A stretch of DNA of 64,000 nt, from NCBI RefSeq assembly GCF_015752155.1, contig NZ_JADOVI010000010.1, positions 1-64,000 on the forward strand, written 5' to 3'. Positions 56,369 to 64,000 of this stretch are shown here, piece by piece. Below the pieces are notes generated by a model. That model had not been told where the DNA came from. It saw only the letters and a program-made list of their open reading frames with translations, and made no database searches. The translations under genes were made by a program, and so were the position numbers. Source of the DNA: Cryobacterium sp. MP_M3. Its GTDB lineage: Bacteria; Actinomycetota; Actinomycetes; Actinomycetales; Microbacteriaceae. Every line of letters begins with the position of its first letter. Position 1 is the stretch's first letter.

Positions 56369-58504
56369 GTGGCCTTGCAAGACACCCTTCTCCAGAACGA
56401 CACCCTGCTCGAACTCGTTGCCAACGGAGTCTCCTTCCAGGTGGACGTGTCGTCGGGGACACCGGCCGTTGTCTACTGGGGCCAGGATCTCGGCTCGGCG
56501 TCGCGGCCGGAGGACCTGAGCCTGATGCTGCACGACGGGGTCCCCCAGTCGAACATCGACGAACCGGAGGCCCCGGGAATCTGGCGGGAGAACGCCCGCG
56601 GACACCTCGGCCGGCCGGCGGTTCTCGGACACCGCGACAGTCAGGACTGGTCCCAGCTCTTCGCCATCACCAACGTCGAGGAGACCAGCACCTCGCTGGT
56701 CATCGACTCCGTCGACACCGCGGCCGGCCTCAGCGTGTCGGTCTCCTTCGACATGCAGCCGTCGGGCGTCCTGCTCATCTCCCAGACCGTGACGAACACC
56801 GGACTGGATTCATTCGACCTGGCCGAACTGACCACCTGGCTTCCCCTGCCCGACCACGCCGTCGAGACGATGGACTTCACCGGCCGCTGGCTGAAGGAGC
56901 GCCAGCCCCAACGACGCCCGATCCAGGTCGGCACCTGGGCCCGCGAGGTGCGCGAGGGCCGCTCGAGCCACGACTACACCGTCGTGCAACTCGCCCTGTC
57001 CGAGGGTGCGGGCTACAAGGACGGCTCGGTGTGGAGCACGGGCCTCCTCTGGAGCGGCAACACCCGGCACCTGGTCGAACGCCTGCCCTCCGGCCACACC
57101 TCGATCGGCGCCGGGGAGCTCCTGCTGCCCGGTGAGTCCGTGCTGCAACCCGGCGCGAGCTACACCGGCCCCACCGTCGCAGCCACCTTCTCCTCGGCCG
57201 GAATCGACGGGATGACCGACCGGCTCTACCGCTGGCTCCGGGCGCGCCCGGAACACCCGTCCACCCCCCGCCCGCTCACCCTGAATGTGTGGGAGGCCGT
57301 CTACTTCGACCACGATCTCGTCAAGCTCGGTGAACTCGCCGACGTCGCCGGCGAGATCGGCGTCGAGCGTTTCGTGCTCGACGACGGCTGGTTCCGAGGC
57401 CGGCGCGACGACTCCGCCGGCCTCGGCGACTGGGTCGTCGACCGCGTCGTGTGGCCCGACGGCCTCGGGCCCCTCGTCGACCGGGTCAAGGCCGCCGGCA
57501 TGCAGTTCGGGCTCTGGTTCGAGGGCGAGATGGTCAACGCCGACTCGGAGCTGTACCGGGCGCATCCTGAGTGGATCTTCCAGGCCGGCGGACGCATCCC
57601 TCCCGAGTCCCGGCGCCAGCAGGTGCTCGACCTCGGGCACCCGGGAGCCTACGAGCACGTCCTGGGCCAGGTCGACGCGATCCTGTCCGAGTACGACATC
57701 CCCTACATCAAGTGGGACCACAACCGGGTGCTCACCGAGGCCGCCCACCTCGGCGGCGCCGGAGTACACCGGCAGACCGAAGCCATCTACCGCCTGTTCG
57801 ACGAGTTGAAGCGCCGCCACCCCGGGCTGGAGATCGAATCGTGCTCGTCGGGCGGGGGCCGGGTCGATCTCGGCATGGCGGCCCACGCTGACCGGTTCTG
57901 GACCTCGGACTGCAACGATGCCCTCGAACGCCAGTACATCCAGCGCTACACGCAATTCGCGATCCCGCCCGAGATGCTGGGCTCCCACATCGGCCCGACC
58001 CGCTCCCACACGACCGGCCGGGTGCACAGCCTGCCGTTCCGGGCGATCACGGCCCTGTTCGGCCACGCTGGAATCGAATGGGACGTCACCGAGGCCACCG
58101 AGTCGGAGCGACTGGCACTCGCGTCGTGGGCGGCCTATTACAAGAGGAAGCGCGGGCTGCTCCACTCCGGCCGGATGGTGCGGGTCGACCAGCCGGACGA
58201 CACGTCCTTCGTGCACGGCGTCGTCGCCCAGGACGGTGCGGAGGCGCTCTTCGCCTATGTGCAGCTGGCCGCGGCCTGCGGCAGCAACCCCGCACGCTTC
58301 CTCCTGCCCGGACTCGACCCGGACACGCGCTACCGGGTTCGGATGTTGGAACCGGCCGGAACGTCGGGGGTGGTGCAGATGAAAGCCCCGCCGTGGACGA
58401 CCGATGGAGTCGAGGCGACCGGCCTCGCCCTCGCGCTGGTCGGTCTCCGGCCGCCGATCCTGCTGCCGGAGAACGCTATCCTGATCGAACTCGAACGTCT
58501 GTAG
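56369..58504 (+). CDS. GH36 alpha-galactosidase
   Basis: The 711-residue retaining enzyme releases alpha-linked galactose. The nucleophile Asp is in YIKWDHNRVLTE (K-W-D motif) and the acid/base Asp in FWTSDCNDALER. GERFVLDDGWFRGRRDD-like and SCSSGGGRVDLGMA segments also match GH36. Domains: N-terminal beta-sandwich (1-280), TIM barrel (290-600), C-terminal beta domain. No signal peptide, so it acts on imported sugar. GTG 56369 is the start. The importer genes lie directly upstream. Confidence 0.92.
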   Translation: MALQDTLLQNDTLLELVANGVSFQVDVSSGTPAVVYWGQDLGSASRPEDLSLMLHDGVPQSNIDEPEAPGIWRENARGHLGRPAVLGHRDSQDWSQLFAITNVEETSTSLVIDSVDTAAGLSVSVSFDMQPSGVLLISQTVTNTGLDSFDLAELTTWLPLPDHAVETMDFTGRWLKERQPQRRPIQVGTWAREVREGRSSHDYTVVQLALSEGAGYKDGSVWSTGLLWSGNTRHLVERLPSGHTSIGAGELLLPGESVLQPGASYTGPTVAATFSSAGIDGMTDRLYRWLRARPEHPSTPRPLTLNVWEAVYFDHDLVKLGELADVAGEIGVERFVLDDGWFRGRRDDSAGLGDWVVDRVVWPDGLGPLVDRVKAAGMQFGLWFEGEMVNADSELYRAHPEWIFQAGGRIPPESRRQQVLDLGHPGAYEHVLGQVDAILSEYDIPYIKWDHNRVLTEAAHLGGAGVHRQTEAIYRLFDELKRRHPGLEIESCSSGGGRVDLGMAAHADRFWTSDCNDALERQYIQRYTQFAIPPEMLGSHIGPTRSHTTGRVHSLPFRAITALFGHAGIEWDVTEATESERLALASWAAYYKRKRGLLHSGRMVRVDQPDDTSFVHGVVAQDGAEALFAYVQLAAACGSNPARFLLPGLDPDTRYRVRMLEPAGTSGVVQMKAPPWTTDGVEATGLALALVGLRPPILLPENAILIELERL

Positions 58505-58572
58505 CCAGGCGCATCCGGCGGGCGCTCCGCCGGGTGCGCCGGGCCGTCCCGACTGAACGGAGCATCACCGCC

Positions 58573-59724
58573 ATGGTCCTACTCGAGGCCGTCGAACCCA
58601 GATTTCGCGCGCCCTCGAGCGAACTGGCCCGGGAGGTACTCATCCACGGTCCCATCCTGCGGAGCGACCTCGGCCATCGGCTCGGCCTCTCCCCGGCGAC
58701 CCTCACCCGGCTGACCAGGCCGCTGATCGATCGCGGGCTCCTGATGGAGATGCCCGAACAGCTCGACGGCGCGATGGGGCGGCCGGCGAAACCGCTCGAC
58801 GTGCGGGCGGATGCGCGGCAGTTCATCGGGATCAAGCTCACCGGCGACGAGGCGGTCGCCGTGACGACCGACCTCAAGGCCAACGAGGGGCGCCGCGCGG
58901 AGCGGCCGCTTCCGAACCATGACGTCGCCGTCGTCGTCGACGTCATCGCCGAGCTGGTCCACGAGCTGGCGAACGAGCAGGAATTCTGCGCCATCGGCAT
59001 CACCGTGGGCGGGGCCGTCTCCGACCAGCGCGTCGTCGATCGCAGCGCCTACCTCGGCTGGCAGTCCGTGCACCTCGCGGATGAGGTCGAACAACGCCTC
59101 GGGATCCCCGTCACGGTCGAAAACGACCTGGTCGCCCTCACGATCGCCGAACACTGGTTCGGGCTGGCCAGGGGGCTCTCGAAATTCGCCGTGATCACCA
59201 TCGGCGCCGGGGTGGGTTACAGCCTCGTCATGTCCGACAAGGTCGTCAGCGGCTCCGACCGCGGGTTCGGGCGCGGCATCCACTTCCCCCTCGACCCCAC
59301 CGGGCCGCTGTGCTTCCTCGGCCATCGCGGCTGCTCGACGGCGATGCTGACCATTCCGAGCATCCGGGCGCAGGTCGAGGTGGGGATCGGCGCATCCGTG
59401 TCCTACCCGGATGTGCTCCGGCTGGCGAGGCAGGGCAACCCCGTCGCCCTCACTGTGCTCCAGGTCTCCGGCCGGGCCCTGGGCCACTTCATCGCCGCGG
59501 TCGCGAACCTGGCGATGGTCGAGACCGTGGTGCTCGCCGGCGAGGGGATGTCGATGCTCCCCGTCGTCGAGGACGAGATGTGGGCGGCGATCCACGCCGA
59601 CCGCGACCCGGAAGCCGATGAAATCGACCTGCGGCTCGACGACGAGGGCTTCCCGTCCTGGGCTCGCGGCGCCGCGGCGGCGGCCATCCAGCAGACGCTC
59701 GACACCCTCGCCACCACACCGTAG
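58573..59724 (+). CDS. ROK-family transcriptional regulator
   Basis: The 383-residue protein has an N-terminal helix-turn-helix (LAREVLIHGPILRSDLGHRLGLSPATLTRLTRPLIDRGLL) and a ROK fold with IPVTVENDLVALTIAEHWFG and VITIGAGVGYSLVMSDKVVSG. The zinc motif reads CFLGHRGC where the family usually has CxCGxxGC, so one cysteine is replaced by Leu. The ATP motif of ROK kinases near residue 90 (IGIKLTGDEAV) is degenerate. It is therefore a sugar-sensing repressor rather than a kinase, likely of this locus. Confidence 0.88.
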   Translation: MVLLEAVEPRFRAPSSELAREVLIHGPILRSDLGHRLGLSPATLTRLTRPLIDRGLLMEMPEQLDGAMGRPAKPLDVRADARQFIGIKLTGDEAVAVTTDLKANEGRRAERPLPNHDVAVVVDVIAELVHELANEQEFCAIGITVGGAVSDQRVVDRSAYLGWQSVHLADEVEQRLGIPVTVENDLVALTIAEHWFGLARGLSKFAVITIGAGVGYSLVMSDKVVSGSDRGFGRGIHFPLDPTGPLCFLGHRGCSTAMLTIPSIRAQVEVGIGASVSYPDVLRLARQGNPVALTVLQVSGRALGHFIAAVANLAMVETVVLAGEGMSMLPVVEDEMWAAIHADRDPEADEIDLRLDDEGFPSWARGAAAAAIQQTLDTLATTP

Positions 59725-59792
59725 GCCGGCCGGCACGTCCCGGCGAGGCCGGAAAGGCTCGTAGCATGGCGGAAGAACCCAGGGAGCAAAAG

Positions 59793-60650
59793 ATGAGAAT
59801 TGCAGTCACCGGCGGAAGCGGCAAACTCGGCAGGACCGTCGTGCGGAGGCTCACCGAGGAGGGGCACGAGGTGCTCAACCTCGACCGGGCCGGGGAGAAG
59901 AGCCACGGCCTCGTGCTGATCGACCTCACCGACTACGGCCAGGTGCTCGACGCGGTCCTCGGCGTCGACGACCGGCACACCGGGTTCGACGCGATCGTGC
60001 ACCTCGGGGCCATCCCCGCCCCGGGACTGGTCCCCGACGTCGCCACGTTCCACAACAACATCCTCTCCACCTACAACGTGTTCCAGGCGGCCCGGCGGGC
60101 GGGCATCCGCCGCCTGGTCTACGCGTCGAGCGAGACGGTGCTCGGCCTGCCGTTCGACACCGACCCGCCCTACCTCCCCGTGGACGAGGAATACCCGGCC
60201 CGGCCGGAGAGCACCTACTCGCTGGTCAAGCACCTGGAAGAGCAGATGGCGATCCAGCTCACCCGCTGGGACCCCACGCTGAGCATCACCGCCCTGCGGT
60301 TCTCCAACGTGATGGACACCGAGGACTACGCCGCGTTCCCCGCCTTCGACAGCGACGCCACCCGGCGCAAGTGGAACCTCTGGGGCTATATCGACGGCCG
60401 CGACGGTGCACAGGCCGTGCTGCGCGCGCTCGAGAACGCCCAGCCCGGCTTCGAGGCCTTCATCATCGCCGCCGCCGACACGGTGATGAGCCGGCCCAAC
60501 GCCGAACTCGCCGCCGAGGTGTTCCCCGGCGTCGAGTTCCGCAAGCAGGTCGGCGCCAACGAGACCCTGCTCTGCATCGACAAGGCCAGGCGGATGCTCG
60601 GCTACGCCCCAGAGCACAGCTGGCGAGACCACGCCACGCCGCGACCCTGA
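59793..60650 (+). CDS. NAD-dependent sugar epimerase/dehydrogenase-like protein
   Basis: The 285-residue extended SDR has the Rossmann start MRIAVTGGSGKLGRTVVRRL (GGxGxxG), catalytic YSLVKHLEEQ (Y-x3-K) and VYASSETVLG serine. Such enzymes oxidise or epimerise hexoses or uronates; members near ROK and GH genes include sugar dehydrogenases. The substrate is unknown, although galactose or a galactose-derived aldonate would fit the locus. ATG 59793 with GGAGC upstream is the start. Confidence 0.85.
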   Translation: MRIAVTGGSGKLGRTVVRRLTEEGHEVLNLDRAGEKSHGLVLIDLTDYGQVLDAVLGVDDRHTGFDAIVHLGAIPAPGLVPDVATFHNNILSTYNVFQAARRAGIRRLVYASSETVLGLPFDTDPPYLPVDEEYPARPESTYSLVKHLEEQMAIQLTRWDPTLSITALRFSNVMDTEDYAAFPAFDSDATRRKWNLWGYIDGRDGAQAVLRALENAQPGFEAFIIAAADTVMSRPNAELAAEVFPGVEFRKQVGANETLLCIDKARRMLGYAPEHSWRDHATPRP

Positions 60651-61175
60651 ACCTGTCAGCTTGCTCATCCAATCCCGGGTCCGCCCAGCGGGCACTCAGC
60701 CCATCCCCCGTACCGTGGTTGACGGAGTCCCCCACTCCACACGATCGGCCCCGGCCCCCACCCCGCCTCCCCCAGGCGTGGTGCAGCCGGGGCTTTTCGC
60801 GGCCGCCGCCGAACTCGTCCGCCGGAGTCCGAAACCCACAGGTGGAAAAACCCCGCCCGAGGCATAGAATCGATGCTGTATTAACGACGCATGCCTTCCC
60901 CGGACCTGGTCCGCGTGTCGTCAATCGCGATCTTTGCCGCCGTTGGCTGAGATGCCTTCACCGCCCGGCCGCCTCTCGATCAATCCAATCAAGCCACTAC
61001 CGTGGTGCTCCGCCTGCAGCCGAGCACCGGTGGCTGGAAGGGCTCTTACTCACGCGATGACATTCCCCCGCGACAACTCAGTGGCAGAACCTCCACCTCG
61101 GCCCGCATCCTGATCCACCGTCATTCTGACAAGCAGAACCCCATTTCCAGGCCGATACCGAGCAGGGCACCACAT
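60651..61175. other. Intergenic region before the PGM/GH65 genes
   Basis: This 525-base stretch has no convincing gene. TGGAAA (60843-60848), 16 bases, then TAGAAT (60865-60870) form a plausible promoter for the genes downstream. CGGACC-T-GGTCCG (60901-60913) is a perfect inverted repeat about 25 bases after the expected transcript start and could be an operator or a leader hairpin. The long leader of about 300 bases is unexplained. Confidence 0.45.
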
Positions 61176-61985
61176 ATGACTTCTCCGCAGAACCCCCTTT
61201 CTCACGCCGAAACGCTCGACCGCCTGCACAGCCTGCGCGGCGTGCTGTTCGACCTCGACGGGGTGCTCACGCCGACCGCGGACGTGCACATGCACGCGTG
61301 GTCTCGCCTGTTCACCCCTTACCTGGAGGAACAGGGCGTCTCCCCCGCTTACAGCGACGCCGACTACTTCGAGTACATCGACGGCAAGCCCCGCTACGAC
61401 GGTGTGCGCAGCCTGCTGGCCTCCCGCGGGATCACGCTCCCCGACGGGCTGCCGACGGATGCCCCCGACCAGGAGACCGTCTGCGGGCTCGGCAACCGCA
61501 AGAACGAGGCCTTCAACGAGACCCTGGCCGAAGAGGGCGTGACGCCCTACCCCGGCTCGATCGATTTCCTCGACTTCGTCACGAGGGCCGGGCTGCTCGT
61601 TGCCGTCGTCACCAGTTCGCGCAACGGCGAACTGACCCTCGCCGCCGCGGGCATCCGGGACCGGTTCGAGGTCGTCGTCGACGGCCTGCTCTCCGCCTCG
61701 CGCGGACTCGCCGGCAAGCCGGCCCCCGACACCTACGAGCTGGGCGCCGAGCTGCTCGGCCTCACTCCCGCGGAGTGCGTCGTCGTGGAGGACGCCCAGT
61801 CGGGCATCCAGGCCGGCCGCGCAGGCAATTTCGGTCTCGTGCTCGGCGTCGACCGCGGTGTGGGCAGGCAGACCCTGCTGGGCGCGGGCGCCGACATCGT
61901 GGTCTCCGACCTCGACGAGCTCGTGCCCGCATCCGTCACCATCACCCCGAACAACACCTCAGCCACCACGGAGGCGAACGCATGA
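61176..61985 (+). CDS. Beta-phosphoglucomutase-like HAD protein
   Basis: The 269-residue HAD enzyme has the nucleophile motif DLDGVLTPT (in VLFDLDGVLT), a helical cap (about 40-120), VVTSSRNGEL, GKPAPDTYELGAELL, and VVEDAQSGIQAGRAG. Together these match beta-phosphoglucomutase, which converts beta-glucose 1-phosphate to glucose 6-phosphate. It overlaps the GH65 gene by four bases, and GH65 phosphorylases produce exactly that phosphate. ATG 61176 gives a sensible start. Confidence 0.9.
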   Translation: MTSPQNPLSHAETLDRLHSLRGVLFDLDGVLTPTADVHMHAWSRLFTPYLEEQGVSPAYSDADYFEYIDGKPRYDGVRSLLASRGITLPDGLPTDAPDQETVCGLGNRKNEAFNETLAEEGVTPYPGSIDFLDFVTRAGLLVAVVTSSRNGELTLAAAGIRDRFEVVVDGLLSASRGLAGKPAPDTYELGAELLGLTPAECVVVEDAQSGIQAGRAGNFGLVLGVDRGVGRQTLLGAGADIVVSDLDELVPASVTITPNNTSATTEANA

Positions 61986-64000
61986 ACCTGAACCCCTCGG
62001 ATCCCCTCGACCGCAACCGGTTCCCCGTCGACGAGTGGGCGCTCGTCGAGAACGCCTTCTCCGGCGAGGACATGGGCCGCACCGAGACCCTGTTCGCGGT
62101 AGGCAACGGCTACCTCGGCCTGCGCGGCAACGTCGACGAGGGCCGCGACGGCCACGTGCAGGGCACCTACATCAACGGCTTCCACGAGACGTGGCCGATC
62201 CGGCACGCCGAAGAGGCCTTCGGCTTCGCCCGCGTCGGCCAGACCATCGTCAACGCCCCGGATGCCAAGGTCATCCGCATTTACGTCGACGACGAGCCCC
62301 TCGTGCTGACCCTGGCCGACCTGCTCAGCTACGAGCGCCGCCTGGACTTCGCCGACGGCGTGCTGTCCCGCTCCCTCGTCTGGCGCACGCCGTCGGGCAA
62401 GCGCGTGCTGATCCGGTCCCGCCGGGTGGTCTCCTTCACCGAGCGCCACCTGGCAGTGCTGCAATACGAAGTGACCATGCTCGACGCCGACGCCTCGGTC
62501 GTCATCTCCAGCCAGATCCTCAACCGGCAGGACGGCATGGGCGAGTACGACGCCCCGAAGGCCGCCAACGGCAAGGACTTCGACCCGCGCAAGGCGGAGT
62601 CGTTCACCGACCGGGTGCTGCAGCCGCGGTTCAAACGCGCCGCCGACGGCCGCTACCTCCTCGGTTTCCGCTGCACCAATTCGGGCATGACGATCGCCTG
62701 CGGCGCCGACCACGCGATCGACACCGCCAACGAGTTCGAGGAGTCGTCGCAGATCGGCGACGACATCGCCAAGCATGTCTACAAGATCAAGGCAACGCAG
62801 GGCAACGTCATCCGCATCACGAAGACGTTGAGCTACCACACCTCCACCGGCGTGCCCACCCACGAGCTCGCCGACCGTTGCGACCGCACCCTCGACCGGG
62901 CGCGCAAGGAGGGCCTCGAGGCCATCCTCACGGCGCAGCGGGACTGGCTAGACGCCTTCTGGGCCCGAACGGATGTCCAGCTCGCCGGCCAGCCCTCGCT
63001 CCAGCAGGCCACCCGCTGGAACCTGTTCCAGCTCGCCCAGGCGTCGATGCGCGCCGACGGCCAGGGTGTGTCCGCGAAGGGGGTCTCCGGCTCCGGCTAC
63101 GGCGGCCACTACTTCTGGGACACCGAGGTCTACGTGCTGCCGTTCCTCACCTACACGTCCCCGAACGCGGCGCGGAACGCCCTGCGCTTCCGGCACGCGA
63201 TGCTCGACCACGCCAGGATGCGCGCGCGCGAGCTGAACCAGCTCGGCGCCCTCTTCCCGTGGCGCACCATCAACGGCCTCGAATCCTCGGCGTACTACGC
63301 CGCGGGAACGGCGCAGTACCACATTGACGCCGACGTCTCCTATGCGCTCGGCCAGTACGTGGCGGCGACCGGCGACGAGGACTTCCTCTCCCGCGAGGCG
63401 ATCGACATCCTCGTCGAGACCGCCCGGATGTGGGCGGACCTCGGCTTCTGGCGCGGCAACGGCAACGACGTCTTCCACATTCACGGCGTCACCGGGCCGG
63501 ATGAGTACACGACCGTCGTCAACGACAACCTGTACACGAACATCATGGCCAGGGCGAACCTCCGCTCCGCCGTCACCGCGGTGCGCCGGCTGCGTTACAT
63601 CGACATCGACTCCTACAACGCCATGGTCGCCCGGCTCGGCCTGGACCAGACCGAGGTCGTGGAATGGGCCTTCGCCGCCGAGGCGATGCACATCCCCTTC
63701 GACGAGACCCTCGGCATCCACCCGCAGGATGCCCAGTTCCTCGAAAAGGAACGCTGGGACCTGTCGGCGACGCCGGCGGCCAACCGGCCGCTGCTGCTGC
63801 ACTACCACCCCCTCGTGATCTACCGCTTCCAGGTGCTCAAGCAGGCGGATGTCGTGCTCGCCCTCCTCCTTCAGGGCGACCAGTTCACGGCCGAGCAGAA
63901 GCGCGCCGACTTCGACTACTACGACCCGATCACGACCGGCGACTCGACCCTGTCCGACGTGGTCCAGTCGATCATCGCGGCCGAGGTGGGCTACCACGAG
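61982..64000 (+). CDS. GH65 family disaccharide phosphorylase, partial
   Basis: The first 673 codons are present without a stop; the end lies beyond the window. GH65 enzymes act on trehalose, maltose, kojibiose or nigerose, usually by phosphorolysis. The N-terminal beta-sandwich reads LFAVGNGYLGLRGNVDEG and GTYINGFHETWPI. The (alpha/alpha)6 barrel contains GGHYFWDTEVYVLPFL and HIHGVTGPDEYTTVVNDN, whose Glu is the catalytic acid; the KQADVVLALLL segment of the phosphate site is present. Coupling to beta-phosphoglucomutase supports phosphorylase rather than hydrolase action. The specific disaccharide is not settled. Confidence 0.9.
   Translation, partial: MNLNPSDPLDRNRFPVDEWALVENAFSGEDMGRTETLFAVGNGYLGLRGNVDEGRDGHVQGTYINGFHETWPIRHAEEAFGFARVGQTIVNAPDAKVIRIYVDDEPLVLTLADLLSYERRLDFADGVLSRSLVWRTPSGKRVLIRSRRVVSFTERHLAVLQYEVTMLDADASVVISSQILNRQDGMGEYDAPKAANGKDFDPRKAESFTDRVLQPRFKRAADGRYLLGFRCTNSGMTIACGADHAIDTANEFEESSQIGDDIAKHVYKIKATQGNVIRITKTLSYHTSTGVPTHELADRCDRTLDRARKEGLEAILTAQRDWLDAFWARTDVQLAGQPSLQQATRWNLFQLAQASMRADGQGVSAKGVSGSGYGGHYFWDTEVYVLPFLTYTSPNAARNALRFRHAMLDHARMRARELNQLGALFPWRTINGLESSAYYAAGTAQYHIDADVSYALGQYVAATGDEDFLSREAIDILVETARMWADLGFWRGNGNDVFHIHGVTGPDEYTTVVNDNLYTNIMARANLRSAVTAVRRLRYIDIDSYNAMVARLGLDQTEVVEWAFAAEAMHIPFDETLGIHPQDAQFLEKERWDLSATPAANRPLLLHYHPLVIYRFQVLKQADVVLALLLQGDQFTAEQKRADFDYYDPITTGDSTLSDVVQSIIAAEVGYHE

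Overview
The window is GC-rich DNA from an actinobacterium, most likely a member of Microbacteriaceae (Cryobacterium/Leifsonia-like; this is an inference, because no rRNA gene is present). Supporting signs are frequent GTG/TTG starts, a 13E12/DUF222 HNH nuclease gene behind an actinobacterial-type LexA box, a haem locus whose ferrochelatase carries the actinobacterial cysteine set, a TIGR03086-type domain, and a guanidine-III riboswitch. No tRNA, rRNA, CRISPR array or replication origin was seen.

Layout. 1-6.2 kb is an accessory, partly decayed region. It holds the end of an IS21-type element that cuts a small gene, a frameshifted membrane gene, a LysM lipoprotein, an ABC-class ATPase, a YtrA-type GntR operon with a perfect operator, a YefM-YoeB toxin-antitoxin pair, a Doc remnant and a RelE-like protein. 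6.2-21.6 kb holds small stress and metabolic units: three VOC proteins, a TetR/membrane-protein pair with twin operators, a guanidinium-type SMR exporter under a guanidine-III riboswitch, arsDA without pump or ArsR, a UspA, an ArsR-AHSA1-YCII operon, an MFS transporter, an acyl-CoA thioesterase, and an NCS1 permease opposite a cyclase/XRE-cupin pair. 21.6-29.4 kb has a strong hairpin, two tandem small paralogues, a UvrA paralogue lacking the UvrB-binding domain, a GNAT-AAA+ fusion and the gluconate locus gntR-gntP-gntK with a 16-bp operator.

29.5-35.9 kb is a co-directional cluster that looks like envelope copper handling: DUF6153, DUF305, an Asp-box lipoprotein, a SHOCT protein and a multicopper oxidase, with a CsoR-like site in the middle. 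It continues into a cysteine-desulfurase-like enzyme and a membrane-anchored DsbA-like protein. 35.9-44.8 kb contains an EamA/MarR pair, hypothetical genes, an SOS-type HNH nuclease, LtrA, and a three-gene unit of a LolA-like protein and an ABC exporter. 44.9-48.7 kb is a haem operon (cgoX, radical SAM, cpfC). A TetR gene and a CopB-type ATPase follow.

51.8-64 kb is an oligosaccharide-use locus. A GH32/68-like enzyme is divergent from a CUT1 ABC importer, which is followed by a GH36 alpha-galactosidase, a ROK regulator, a sugar-type dehydrogenase, a beta-phosphoglucomutase-like HAD and a GH65 enzyme that runs off the window. Together these would import alpha-galactosides or alpha-glucosides of the raffinose or disaccharide type, cleave or phosphorolyse them, and feed glucose 6-phosphate to glycolysis.
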